NCBI RefSeq assembly: GCF_014650915.1 | Contig: NZ_BMVW01000003.1 | Span: 574,424-638,423, forward strand | DNA length: 64,000 nt | Source of the DNA: Streptomyces poonensis | GTDB lineage: Bacteria; Actinomycetota; Actinomycetes; Streptomycetales; Streptomycetaceae | Direction of reading: 5' to 3' | Shown: positions 21,099 to 29,901 of the stretch, piece by piece | How positions within the stretch are numbered: the first letter of the stretch is position 1 | How the letters are laid out: the number at the start of each line of letters is the position of its first letter | Notes under the pieces: model-generated | Told to the model about the DNA's origin: nothing | The model's input: the letters and a program-made list of their open reading frames with translations, nothing else | Database searches by the model: none | Translations under genes and position numbers: made by a program

Positions 21099-21782
21099 AT
21101 GCCCGCAGAACAGCCCCACCCCAAGGCCGTCGGCAGGCCACCTCATTTGTCCCTCGACGCCATCATCGCCGCGGCGGATCGCATTCTGCAGACCGAGGGT
21201 GCGGAAAAGCTTTCGATGCGGCGCCTGGCGAACGAATTGAACAGCGCGCCGATGGCCCTTTATTATCACGTGCGCAATAAGGACGAACTACTCCTGCTCC
21301 TGATGGAGGCTCAGGCTCGGCACATACCCCGCCCGGAATTGCCGGAGGATCCCCGTGACCGACTGATCGCGTTGTCGATCATGCTCTACGAGTTGCTCGC
21401 CGACCGGCTGTGGATCGTCCAGGTGCTGACCGACGACGACCTCGTCGCCCCCTCGGCCCTCTGGTTCGTGGAGGAGATGATCGGCGCCGCGGTGGACTAC
21501 GGCCACACTCCGGAGCAGGCCGTATACATCTACCGCACGATCTGGTACGCCATCGTCGGCGACCTGATCATTCGTGTGAAGGGCAAGCACCGACGCAGCC
21601 GGGCCACCCGACCGAGCTATGAGGACCAGGTCGTCACCGGTTTGACGAGCGGCACGCACCCCCATCTGGCGGCGGTCGCCGACCGATGGGCCGAACTCAA
21701 TGTTCGTGACACTCATCGGCAGGGCCTGGCGGCGATCATCGACGGACTGCTGCGATCGGACGAGATCGCGGAAGACCGGTAG
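21099..21782 (+). CDS. TetR family transcriptional regulator
   Basis: 227 aa. The N-terminal HTH (LDAIIAAADRILQTEGAEKL, SMRRLANELNSAPMALYYHV) is the standard TetR DNA-binding domain; the ligand domain is alpha-helical and contains a TIWYAIVGDLIIRVKG segment as in TetR_C proteins that follow a Tyr-Tyr-His recognition helix. ATG 21099 is chosen because GGAGG sits 5 bases upstream. Its N-terminal coding region has more A/T than neighbouring core genes, consistent with a mobile origin. Candidate targets are its own promoter palindrome and the ABC transporter operon that converges on it. Confidence 0.88.
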   Translation: MPAEQPHPKAVGRPPHLSLDAIIAAADRILQTEGAEKLSMRRLANELNSAPMALYYHVRNKDELLLLLMEAQARHIPRPELPEDPRDRLIALSIMLYELLADRLWIVQVLTDDDLVAPSALWFVEEMIGAAVDYGHTPEQAVYIYRTIWYAIVGDLIIRVKGKHRRSRATRPSYEDQVVTGLTSGTHPHLAAVADRWAELNVRDTHRQGLAAIIDGLLRSDEIAEDR

Positions 21783-21792
21783 CTCGGCGGCC

Positions 21793-22498
21793 TCACGGAG
21801 CGGACGGCCAGGGGACCGACAGCTTCTCGGACACCGTCCGTGCGTGCGCCGTGAGGAGTTCGACGACCGAGTCCCGGTGCTCGTCCAGGTAGAAATGACC
21901 GCCCTCGAAGGTGCGGAATGCGCACGCACCGTCGGTGACCTCGCGCCATCCCTGGGCTTCCACCGAAGTGATCTCAGGGTCCGGATCGCCGTAGAGCACC
22001 GTGACCGGGGGTCCGCAGGCGCGCCCCAGGCATCGGCCGATATGTCTCGCTCAACCGGTAGTCGCTCCGGATCACGGGCAGAAACGTCTGGACGAGCGGG
22101 GCATTGTCGAGGATGTCGGCCCGTGTCGCGTCGGTGCGGCGCAATTCCTCGATCAGCTCCTCGTCGCTGCCGAGGTGAATCCGGCCCGGCCGTGTCAATG
22201 CCGGGGCCGGATGCCCGGACACCACCAATCCCGCCGGCGGGTCGGCCGCCAATACGGCGGCGAGCCGTTGCATGTCGTCCGGTACCGGTTCGGCGTACCG
22301 ATCCTCCCGGCCCGGGTACCGGACGGCGAGGAATTCGATGTCCCAGGGTGCCGCCGGGGCCCACGACCGGTAATAACTCGCGCTGCCGCCACCATGCGGA
22401 AACAACCGCACGCGGGCCCGGGCATAGGGCCGGGACGCAAGTCGGCGGAATGCGCCGGCCGGTCGGTCCCGTGACAACGGATCAATCACCGTACCCAC
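21793..22498 (-). pseudogene. Type II thioesterase with deleted active-site segment and frameshift
   Basis: From a GTG at 22498 the frame gives RVRLFPHGGGSASYYRSWAP, AVRYPGREDRYAEPVPDD, then jumps from LAADPPAG straight to LVVSGHPAPALTRPGRIHLG. The GHSMG nucleophile region and the following helix (some 30-40 residues in functional enzymes) are missing. Near 21990 a frameshift follows ETYRPMPGARLRTP; the correct C-terminus resumes in another frame as LYGDPDPEITSVEAQGW and FEGGHFYLDEH with the catalytic His. Type II thioesterases edit NRPS/PKS carrier proteins. The GTG directly follows the stop of the ABC gene, so it was the third gene of this operon. Confidence 0.8.
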
Positions 22499-24214
22499 TC
22501 ATTCACTCGCTACCGGTGCCATGGAGATGTTCCAGAAGTCGGAGTAGCGGCCACCTCGGCGCAGAAGCTCGTCGTGGGCTCCCTCCTCCACGATTCGGCC
22601 GCCTTCCAGGAAGAGGACACGGTCGGCACGTTGCACGGTCCGCATCCGGTGCGCGACCATCACCACGGTCCTCCCCGCCATCAGGCGTTCGATGCCCTCG
22701 TGGACGGCTGCCTCGTTCACCGGGTCAAGGGCGGAGGTCACCTCGTCCAGCAGGACGACGGGCGCGTTCTTCAGCAGCGCCCGCGCGATCGAGACGCGCT
22801 GGCGTTCACCGCCCGACAGCAGTGCCCCGCCCTCGCCGACGTTCGCCGCCCACCCGCCGGGCAGCCGCTCGATCACCTCGTCCAGCCGTGCCGCGGCAGC
22901 CGCCGCCCGGACGTCGGCTTCGTCGGCGTCGGGGCGGCCGAGGCGCACGTTCTCCTCGATGGTGCTGTCGAAGAGATAGACGTCCTGGAAGACGATGGCG
23001 ATCTGCGCCATCAGCACCTCAGTGCTGATCTGGCGCACGTCCACGCCGCCCATGCGTACCGTGCCCGTGTCCACGTCGTAGAACCGCGCGAGCAACTGCA
23101 GCAGTGTGCTCTTGCCCGCACCCGACGGTCCGACAACGGCGAGCCGCTGTCCCTCGGGCACGGAGAACGACACGTCGTCGAACACCATGCGTTCGCCATG
23201 CCGGAAGGTGACGGACTCGAACGCCAGCTCGTGGTGGCCCGGCTGGACAGGTTCGCGAGGTTCCGGCAGCGGCTCGGTGCTCAGGACCTTGTCGAGCCTC
23301 TCGATCTCGGACTGCGCACCGCGAAGTCCGGCCCCGATGTCCGACAGCGAGAGCAGCGGATCGGCGCAGCGAGCCGCGATCACCAGGATCGTCAGGACCT
23401 CCGCCGCACCGATGGTCCCACCGAGCGCGAGGGAGGCACCCAGAGCCAGCAGCGCGGTGAAGCCCACCTGCACCGTGAGCGTCAGGCCCACCGCGCCGGG
23501 CAGCACCGCCAGCACGGTACGGCGGGACGCGCGCTGGACCTCCCGCAAAGAGTCGTCGAGCAGCTCGAAGCGTTCCCCGGTCCGGCCGCCGGCTCGCAAC
23601 ACCGGCTGGGCCTGAAGGAACTCTATGACTCGGCCCGAGGCCTCCTTGTCACGTTCATGGCGCTCCGCGTCGGTGCCGGCCATCGAGCGTGCAGTCCAGG
23701 TCTGGATCGCCGCCACGACGGGAGCGGCGATCAACGCGGCCACCCCCAGCTGCCAGTTGAAGGCGATCATCACGGCGACGATCGTCAAGGGGGTCACCAA
23801 GGCGGAGACGAACGGTGCCAGCAGGTGCGCAGCCACGCCCATCGCCTGCAGCAGGCCGCGGCTGGCCATGACGGACACCTCGCCGACCCGTCCGGCGTTG
23901 TACCAGCCGATGGGCAGCCGGGCCAGATGCTCGCCCAGCCGGTAGTACATGCCGTGCAGCATCGTGGTCCCGACGCGCATGCCGGACAGATCGCTGACGT
24001 AGCGCAGCACGGCGTAGACCGCAACCGCCGCCCCGAACGCGATCAGCCACGGCACGGCGTCGTCGGGCGTGCTGCCGAACAGTTCCCGCAGCACGGGAAC
24101 CAGCAGCGCGTAGGAAAGACCCTCGACCACCGCGGTAATCGTCATCAGGGCCACGGTGCGGCGCATCGCCCGGGCGTACTCGGGTCCGAGCACGCGCAGC
24201 AGCATTCGAATCAT
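22499..24214 (-). CDS. ABC transporter half-transporter, IrtB/YbtQ-like (permease plus ATPase)
   Basis: 571 aa: six-helix membrane domain (residues about 1-310) and an ATPase domain with Walker A GPSGAGKSTLLQLLARFY, the Q-loop VFQDVYLFDSTIEENVRL, signature LLSGGERQRVSIARALL, Walker B VVLLDEVTSALDP and H-loop MVAHRMRTV. It resembles the second subunit of siderophore-type exporters/importers such as IrtAB and YbtPQ, often encoded beside type II thioesterases in yersiniabactin- or coelibactin-like clusters. Its ATG overlaps the partner's stop (ATGA), indicating a heterodimer. Direction of transport is not determined by sequence. Confidence 0.87.
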   Translation of the reverse strand: MIRMLLRVLGPEYARAMRRTVALMTITAVVEGLSYALLVPVLRELFGSTPDDAVPWLIAFGAAVAVYAVLRYVSDLSGMRVGTTMLHGMYYRLGEHLARLPIGWYNAGRVGEVSVMASRGLLQAMGVAAHLLAPFVSALVTPLTIVAVMIAFNWQLGVAALIAAPVVAAIQTWTARSMAGTDAERHERDKEASGRVIEFLQAQPVLRAGGRTGERFELLDDSLREVQRASRRTVLAVLPGAVGLTLTVQVGFTALLALGASLALGGTIGAAEVLTILVIAARCADPLLSLSDIGAGLRGAQSEIERLDKVLSTEPLPEPREPVQPGHHELAFESVTFRHGERMVFDDVSFSVPEGQRLAVVGPSGAGKSTLLQLLARFYDVDTGTVRMGGVDVRQISTEVLMAQIAIVFQDVYLFDSTIEENVRLGRPDADEADVRAAAAAARLDEVIERLPGGWAANVGEGGALLSGGERQRVSIARALLKNAPVVLLDEVTSALDPVNEAAVHEGIERLMAGRTVVMVAHRMRTVQRADRVLFLEGGRIVEEGAHDELLRRGGRYSDFWNISMAPVASE

Positions 24215-26001
24215 CGGAGCTCACCTCCCTGGGATCGCCAGAACGCAGCGAACTTCCCGTCGACTGCCAGCAGTTCGGCAGGCCTGCCGCGCTCGACGAT
24301 CGCCCCGTTCTCCAGCATCACGACGGTGTCGGCGTCGGCGACTGTTTCCAGGCGATGGGCAATGACCAGGATCGTCCGGTCGCTGCCCAGCGTCGCCAGG
24401 GCCTGGCGGATCGCGTGATCGGTCTGCGGGTCGGCGAAGGCAGTCGCCTCGTCGAGCACCAGGACGGGCGTGTCGGCCAGCAGTGCGCGGGCGAGAGAGA
24501 TCCGCTGGGCCTCGCCACCCGACAGCTTGATGTCCTCACCGATCACCGTCTCGTACCCGTGCGGCAGCTCGAGGATCCGGTCGTGAATGTTCGCCAGCCG
24601 GGCAGCGCGCACCACATCGTCGCGCTCGGCGTGCGGCACCGCCAGCGCGATGTTGTCCGTGACCGACGCGCGCAGCAGGCGGACATCCTGGAAGACGAAG
24701 GAGACCATCCGGTAGAGCTGCCGGCTGCCGATCTCGCGCAGATCGACACCGCCCAGGACGACCGAGCCGTGGGTCGGGTCGAAGAACCGCGGCAGCAGCT
24801 GGACCAGCGTCGACTTCCCGCTTCCCGACGGCCCGACGACCGCTGTGGATGTCCCCGGCTCAAGCACCAGGTCGATCCCGCGCAGCACCTCGCGATCGTC
24901 TTCGTAGCCGAAGCGAACGTCACGCAGTTCCACCCGGTGCCCTTGGGGCACCACCGGGTGCACGGGCTCCGGCAGCGGCTCGACCTCGAGCACTTCCTTG
25001 ATCCGGCCGACCGCGCGGCCGGCGGCCTGCATGTCGTCGAAGCCGTGGCCCAGTGCTGCCACCGGAGCGGTCAGTCCCAGGCCCAGCAACAGGAAGGGCA
25101 GCAGGTCGGCCGGGGCCATGCCGTCGGACGTGATCAGAGACGTACCGCCGATCAGGATGACCAGCAGCACGAACGGCGGCGACAGCGCCAGCTGCATCCC
25201 GGCGGCGACGAGGGACATGCCGCGCACCCACCGTAAGAAGGTACTGACGAAATCGTCCACGGCGGAAAGGAACTTCCCATGGGCGCGCCCGGACCCGCCG
25301 AACGCCTTGACCACCGAGATACCCTGCACGAACTCGACGACGGAGTCCGCGATCCGTCCCATGGCCGCGTCGAACTCCTCCTGCTCGCGCGTCCTGGCGG
25401 GAAGCATCAGCAGCGGGACCAGCGCGATGGCCATCACCACCGGGATCAGCGTGATCAGCGTCATCCGCCACTCGACGGTGAACAGGTAGATCAGCGACGC
25501 CAGCGGCACCACGAACGCGGAGACAAGCTCCCCGGGTGCGTGGGCGATGAGGGGGTGCACGGCACTCACGTCCTCCCCCACCACCTTGGCCAGCTCGCCG
25601 GTCCTCCGCCGGGAGAACCAGCCGATCGGCACCCGTCCCAGCCGCGCGGCCAGTTGTCGGCGGAGCGTGAGCTGCGCCTGGCCGTCGAGCATGTGCCCGA
25701 GTCCCGAGGACGCGGCCGTGAACAGCAGCCGCACGAACAGGCCGACCGCGCCCGCGATCACGACCAACCAGACGTGGTCTTCGTCGATCGGGCCTGACGC
25801 CAGCAGGGTGCGACCCAGTTCGGCGACCGCGAGCAGGGGCGCCAATCCCGCGAGGGCGCCGACCACCTGCAAAATCACGACGGCCGCGAAACTCCGGACA
25901 TGTGGACGCAGCAGTCTCGACAGGCTCTGCTCCCCGACGGAGTCGAATAACCGCGTTGGCGTGGATCGCTCCCTCGCCCCAGCAACGTCGATCGCGTTCA
26001 T
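24211..26001 (-). CDS. ABC transporter half-transporter, IrtA/YbtP-like (permease plus ATPase)
   Basis: 596 aa, first gene of the pair. The membrane domain carries the PIGWFSRRRTGELAKVVGED coupling region; the ATPase domain has Walker A GPSGSGKSTLVQLLPRFF, VFQDVRLLRASVTDNIAL, signature KLSGGEAQRISLARALL, Walker B VLVLDEATAFADP and H-loop VIAHRLETV. It lacks the N-terminal siderophore-interacting FAD domain of mycobacterial IrtA, so ferric reduction is not built in. With the thioesterase remnant it suggests a former siderophore cluster. A perfect 14-bp palindrome lies 11 bases upstream of the ATG. Confidence 0.87.
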   Translation of the reverse strand: MNAIDVAGARERSTPTRLFDSVGEQSLSRLLRPHVRSFAAVVILQVVGALAGLAPLLAVAELGRTLLASGPIDEDHVWLVVIAGAVGLFVRLLFTAASSGLGHMLDGQAQLTLRRQLAARLGRVPIGWFSRRRTGELAKVVGEDVSAVHPLIAHAPGELVSAFVVPLASLIYLFTVEWRMTLITLIPVVMAIALVPLLMLPARTREQEEFDAAMGRIADSVVEFVQGISVVKAFGGSGRAHGKFLSAVDDFVSTFLRWVRGMSLVAAGMQLALSPPFVLLVILIGGTSLITSDGMAPADLLPFLLLGLGLTAPVAALGHGFDDMQAAGRAVGRIKEVLEVEPLPEPVHPVVPQGHRVELRDVRFGYEDDREVLRGIDLVLEPGTSTAVVGPSGSGKSTLVQLLPRFFDPTHGSVVLGGVDLREIGSRQLYRMVSFVFQDVRLLRASVTDNIALAVPHAERDDVVRAARLANIHDRILELPHGYETVIGEDIKLSGGEAQRISLARALLADTPVLVLDEATAFADPQTDHAIRQALATLGSDRTILVIAHRLETVADADTVVMLENGAIVERGRPAELLAVDGKFAAFWRSQGGELR

Positions 26002-26011
26002 CACTCCCCCA

Positions 26012-26025
26012 TCGTACGCGTACGA
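26012..26025. promoter_or_regulatory. Perfect 14-bp palindrome upstream of the ABC operon
   Basis: TCGTACGCGTACGA is fully symmetric and lies between the ABC operon start and the stop of the upstream small gene. Palindromes of this CGTACG type are typical TetR-family operators in Streptomyces (family knowledge). It differs from the palindrome at 21051, so a second regulator may be involved. Confidence 0.5.
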
Positions 26026-26034
26026 ATTTTCACC

Positions 26035-26358
26035 CTACTCGGCCGCGGGCCCGATGGGCCAGAGATCGGTGACCTTCAGAGGTTTTCCGGGTTCCGGTTC
26101 GGTGACCTCGGGACAGCCCAAGGCCTCGGTCAGCTCTTTCCAGGCACGGGCGACGGCCAGACAGCGCTGCTGACCGCGCAACGGGTCCGCGCCCGCCTCC
26201 ATACGCTCGCGCAGCTCGTCCATGGCGGTCAGCACCCCGTCGCCCCACACCTCATGAACGGCGGCCGCCCAGGTGGGCGTCTCGGCCTCACCCACGTATC
26301 CGCCGGTCGGACCGAGATCGTCCGACCACCATTGCTCGGTCCACAGTGCGATGATCAT
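26035..26358 (-). CDS. Hypothetical protein, 107 aa
   Basis: Starts MIIALWTEQWWSDDLGPTGG. It is acidic, rich in Trp at the N-terminus, with a helical middle (VLTAMDELRERMEAGADPLR) and no membrane segment. Codon use is normal for the genome, with good third-position GC. I do not recognise a family. It is on the same strand as the ABC pair, 34 bases upstream of their start, so it could be the first gene of that operon, although the palindrome between them suggests a separate promoter. The IS remnant on the other strand begins 13 bases beyond its start codon. Confidence 0.55.
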   Translation of the reverse strand: MIIALWTEQWWSDDLGPTGGYVGEAETPTWAAAVHEVWGDGVLTAMDELRERMEAGADPLRGQQRCLAVARAWKELTEALGCPEVTEPEPGKPLKVTDLWPIGPAAE

Positions 26359-26370
26359 GGTGTAACCGGT

Positions 26371-26754
26371 GTGATCACGGCGTCGGAACCGTCCTGCACA
26401 GCCCCGTTCACCGGATTGACCCCGCGCTGCTTCCGCAAGCTCGTGGCTGCCCTACGCCGCAAGGGTGCGGGCGCCGTCCGGCGTGGCCGGCCATGGAGCC
26501 TGCCGCTGGAGGACCGTGCCCTGCCGGTCGCGGCATACTGGCGCACCAACTTGACGCTGCGCCAGCTGGGCCCGCAGTCAGGGATTTCGAAATCCGCGGC
26601 CGGTCGCATCATCGACCATCTCGGCCCTCTTCTCGCACTCCGGCCACGTCGCCGTTTCCGCGAGGACGCCGTCCTCTGGACAGAGGAACACAACCGCTCA
26701 CACCGCAAGGTTCGCGCCCGCGTGGAGCACACCCTCGCCCCCATGAAGGGGCCA
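26371..26754 (+). mobile_element. IS5-family transposase remnant with internal deletion
   Basis: From GTG 26371 the frame reads VITASEPSCTAPFTGL, FRKLVAALRRKGAGAVRRGR and WRTNLTLRQLGPQSGISKSA, the N-terminal HTH region of IS5-type transposases common in Streptomyces. After RRRFREDAVL it jumps directly to WTEEHNRSHRKVRARVEHTL, the C-terminal region. The whole central part with the first catalytic Asp residues is missing, so the enzyme is dead. No terminal inverted repeats were recognised. It lies exactly where a CocE/PepX-type gene loses its 5' part. Confidence 0.75.
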
Positions 26755-27220
26755 ACGGCGGGGTCATCTTCCTCTCCAGGCTCCTCGACCAGCTGGTCCA
26801 GGCGCCCCCGACGGCGTCGCTCCCCTGCTGCCGCGCCGCCACGCCGCCGTCTGGCAGTCGGAGCGGTACGCGGCGGGCCAGCAGGTGCGCGGCACGGCCG
26901 AGGTGCACACCACGGTCACGAGCACCGGGTCGAGCGGCACCCTCGTCGCGTACCTCTACGACGTGGGGCCGCTCGGCCTCGGCAAGCTGGTCAGCAGCGC
27001 GCCGTACACCTTCCACGGGCAGACGCCCGGCCGGCCGTACGCCGTGGACCTGGAGCTGTACTCCACGGCCTACGACGTCCCGGCCGGGCACCGGCTCGTC
27101 GCGGTCGTCGACACGGTCGACCCGCTCTACATCGAGCACAACCCGTCCGGCGCGCAGCTGACCTTCTCCTCGCCGCCGCACGATCCGTCCTTCGTGTCGG
27201 TACCGCTGCGCGAGCAGTGA
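26755..27220 (+). pseudogene. 3' remnant of a CocE/NonD (X-Pro dipeptidyl-peptidase C-terminal) hydrolase
   Basis: The reading frame GGVIFLSRLLDQLVQAPPTA breaks in a C run near 26824 and continues one frame over as LLPRRHAAVWQSERYAAG, then GTLVAYLYDVGPLGLGKLVS, YDVPAGHRLVAVVDTVDPLY and IEHNPSGAQLTFSSP to a stop. This beta-sandwich tail is the PepX C-terminal domain of alpha/beta hydrolases of the CocE/NonD family. The catalytic domain is absent; the sequence abuts the transposase remnant at about 26752, so the IS event probably removed it. One base lost in the C run adds a frameshift. Confidence 0.75.
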
Positions 27221-27264
27221 TCTCCGGCTGCCGCCGGGCGGGCCTGGCCCTGTGAGCCGCCGCT

Positions 27265-27296
27265 CTCCCCCTGCGGTCCCGTGGCTGTGGGGGGAG
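27265..27296. terminator. Possible stem-loop after the hydrolase remnant
   Basis: CTCCCCC at 27265-27271 pairs with GGGGGAG at 27290-27296 across an 18-base loop, 45 bases after the stop. There is no U-tract, as is common for Streptomyces terminators. Modest support. Confidence 0.35.
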
Positions 27297-27445
27297 TCCC
27301 ACCGGGCAGCGGCGCCCCTGGTGTGTCCGGGTGCCTCCCACGGCCCCGGACCTCACGAGGGGTGAACGCAACATCGTAGTCGACGGGCCGATCTCGGGCG
27401 GAGGGGTGTTCGATCCCGCCGGGCCGTCCGGGCTCTCCCCCTCCG

Positions 27446-27886
27446 TCAGCCCTCCGCCACCTCGGCATACATCCGGGACAGTTCCGGCACCCCGCTGGCC
27501 GCCCACTCGTGCCCCGCGGCGACCACGTCGATCTCGCGGCCGGAGGCGAGCCGTACCACCGGATGGCCGCTCGGCCACAGCGCCCAGCCGGCTCCCGGGA
27601 CCGTGCGCACGACGACCGTGCCGAGGTAGAGCCCCGCGTCGTTCCCGAGCCGGGACAGGATCTCCTCGTCGTCCCGCCAGCGCGGCACGAGCTGGTCGAC
27701 CGCCTCCAACGAGGCGGCCGTGTCGTCGAGTTCGACACCCGCTTCGTACGCCTGCGCGCGCAGCAGCTCGCACTCGGCGAGCAGGTCCGCGATCCCGCCG
27801 CGCTCGGCGGTACCGCCGGAGAACACCGCGTCCCCGGAGGCGGGACCGTGCTTCTTGCGCCAGTTGCCCAGGAAAGAGATGTTCAT
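27446..27886 (-). CDS. DUF6278-like conserved protein
   Basis: 146 aa, MNISFLGNWRKKHGPASGD at the N-terminus, then IADLLAECELLRAQAYEAGV, LDQ-type region VDQLVPRWRDDEEILSRLGN, DAGLYLGTVVVRTVPGAGW and VVRLASGREIDVVAAGHEWA. I associate this pattern with the Streptomyces protein family annotated DUF6278; no activity is known. It is soluble, without a signal peptide, and stands alone between the scar region and the SGNH hydrolase gene. The family name is from memory; the coding call is secure by codon bias. Confidence 0.7.
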   Translation of the reverse strand: MNISFLGNWRKKHGPASGDAVFSGGTAERGGIADLLAECELLRAQAYEAGVELDDTAASLEAVDQLVPRWRDDEEILSRLGNDAGLYLGTVVVRTVPGAGWALWPSGHPVVRLASGREIDVVAAGHEWAASGVPELSRMYAEVAEG

Positions 27887-28070
27887 ACGGCCAGCGTGTC
27901 ATTCGGACGGCCCCGGGCACCACAGGCGCGCTGGCCTTCTGTCCCCGGGGAGTTGGCGTGGAGTTCGCCCGGAGTTCGCGTCCGGCTCATTGACCGGCGC
28001 CCGACGGCTCCTTAGTTTCGGAGCGCAACTGTCACCTCACGGGTTCCGAGGTTGCGGGAGAGAGGTCGGA

Positions 28071-29858
28071 GTGCGCCGACGTGTGTGGAGTACGGCAGTC
28101 GTCCTGGCCCTGCTGACGGCCACCGCTCCGGTCGCGTCCGCGGCCACCGCCCCGGTCGGCACCGCGCGGGCGACGGCCGCCGCGGCCCGGCCGCAGCCGC
28201 TGGAGCGGCACTTCGACAACCGGGCCGTCAGCGACGACGGGCGCCCGGGCGAGGCGGACTTCGACGGCTCGGGCGGCTCCCTGTCGGCCCAGGACCTGGC
28301 GGCCGCGGGCTGGACGCCGGGGCGGTCCCTGACGGTGCAGGGCGCCCGGCTGACCTGGCCGGACCGTGTGGCGGGCGAGCCCGACAACGTACGCGCCGAC
28401 GGGCAGTCCGTGCGCGTGCGCGGTCGCGGCGACGCGCTCGCCTTCCTCGTCGCGGGCACGGGTGGCTCCCCCGCGAGGGGCACGGGTACGGTCCGCTACG
28501 GCGACGGCACGCGCTCCTCGTACCGGCTGACCGCGCCGGACTGGCGCACCGGTCCGCTCGCCACGAAGGCGGTGGCGCTGCCGCACGTCAACACCCCGGA
28601 CGGTCAGGTCGCGGAGCGGGCGCGGCTGTACGTGGTGACCGTGCCGGTCGTGCGCGGGCGCGAGGTCGCGTCGGTGTCCCTGCCGCGCAACCGTTCCCTG
28701 CACGTCTTCGACCTCGCGGTACGGCCCCTGTCGAGCGGCTGGACCGGGACCTGGGCGGCCTCGACGTCCGGCTACACCGCCGTCGGGCCGTGGACGGACC
28801 GTACGCTGCGGCTGGTGGTGCACACCTCGGCGGGCGGGCCCCGGGTGCGGATCCGGCTCGACAACACCTTCGCCGGCGCTCCGGTGCGCGTCGGGAGCGC
28901 GACGGTGGCCGTACGGGCCGCGGGCGCGGCCCCGCGCGGCGCGCCGGTGCCGCTGTCGTTCCGGGGTGCCGCGGAGACCGTGATCCCGGCGGGGGCCCAG
29001 GTCTACAGCGATCCGGTGGCCTTCGACGTGCCGCCGGGCAGCGACCTGCTGGTGAGCTTCCATCTGCCGGGGACGGTCACGGCGGCGCCCGTGCACCGGC
29101 TCGCGCTGCAGACCTCGTACGTCAGCGAGCCGGGCGACCACGCGCGCGACGGCTCGGCCGCCGCGTACACCTCGACGATCACCACGTGGCCGCTGCTGAC
29201 GGGGGTGGACGTGGGCGGCGGGCCGGGGTCCGTCGTGGTCCTCGGGGACTCGATCACGGACGGCGAGAAGTCCGCGCCGGACGCGAACCGCCGCTGGCCC
29301 GATCTGCTCGCGGCGCGGCTGCGCGGCGAGGGCACCGTGCCCCGTTACGGGGTCCTCAACCAGGGCATCTCGGCGAACCGCGTGGTCGGCGACCGGTACC
29401 CGGGGGACGGGGTCTCGACGGACACGGGCGGTGTCAGCGCCCTGAACCGCCTGGACCGCGATGTCCTCGCGCAGACCTCGGCCCGGACCGTCGTCGTCTT
29501 CCAGGGCGTCAACGACGTCCGCTGGGGCGCGACGTCCGGGCAGGTGATCGCCGGACTGCGCAAGATCGCCGCCCGTGGGCACGCGCGGGGGCTGCGCGTC
29601 CTGGCGGCGACGATCGCGCCGTGCGAGGGCGAGACGCGCTGCACGGCCGCCGCCGACGCCGAGCGGGTGGAGGTGAACACCTGGATGCGGCGGGCGGGCG
29701 TCTTCGACGGCGTGCTCGACTTCGACGCGGTGCTGCGGGACCCGGACCGCCCGTCGCGGCTGCTCCCGGCGTACGACAGCGGGGACCATCTGCACCCGGG
29801 CGGCGCGGGGCTCGCGGCGCTGGCGGAGTCGGTGGACCTGCGGATGCTGAGGAGGTGA
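28071..29858 (+). CDS. Secreted SGNH/GDSL hydrolase
   Basis: 595 aa from GTG 28071, chosen because GAGAGG lies about 7 bases upstream. Signal peptide: VRRRVWSTAVVLALLTATAP to ASA. An N-terminal beta-rich domain of about 350 residues (probably carbohydrate- or substrate-binding) precedes the SGNH catalytic domain: block I VVVLGDSITDG with the nucleophile Ser, the oxyanion Gly region NQGISANRVVGD, block III VVFQGVNDVRWG with Asn, and block V YDSGDHLHPGGAG with the Asp/His pair. It is probably an extracellular esterase, lipase or carbohydrate esterase. Streptomyces homologues share this two-part layout. Confidence 0.9.
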   Translation: MRRRVWSTAVVLALLTATAPVASAATAPVGTARATAAAARPQPLERHFDNRAVSDDGRPGEADFDGSGGSLSAQDLAAAGWTPGRSLTVQGARLTWPDRVAGEPDNVRADGQSVRVRGRGDALAFLVAGTGGSPARGTGTVRYGDGTRSSYRLTAPDWRTGPLATKAVALPHVNTPDGQVAERARLYVVTVPVVRGREVASVSLPRNRSLHVFDLAVRPLSSGWTGTWAASTSGYTAVGPWTDRTLRLVVHTSAGGPRVRIRLDNTFAGAPVRVGSATVAVRAAGAAPRGAPVPLSFRGAAETVIPAGAQVYSDPVAFDVPPGSDLLVSFHLPGTVTAAPVHRLALQTSYVSEPGDHARDGSAAAYTSTITTWPLLTGVDVGGGPGSVVVLGDSITDGEKSAPDANRRWPDLLAARLRGEGTVPRYGVLNQGISANRVVGDRYPGDGVSTDTGGVSALNRLDRDVLAQTSARTVVVFQGVNDVRWGATSGQVIAGLRKIAARGHARGLRVLAATIAPCEGETRCTAAADAERVEVNTWMRRAGVFDGVLDFDAVLRDPDRPSRLLPAYDSGDHLHPGGAGLAALAESVDLRMLRR

Positions 29859-29901
29859 GTGAACCGCTGTCCTCGTGGCGGCTCACTCACCCCGGCGACC
29901 G

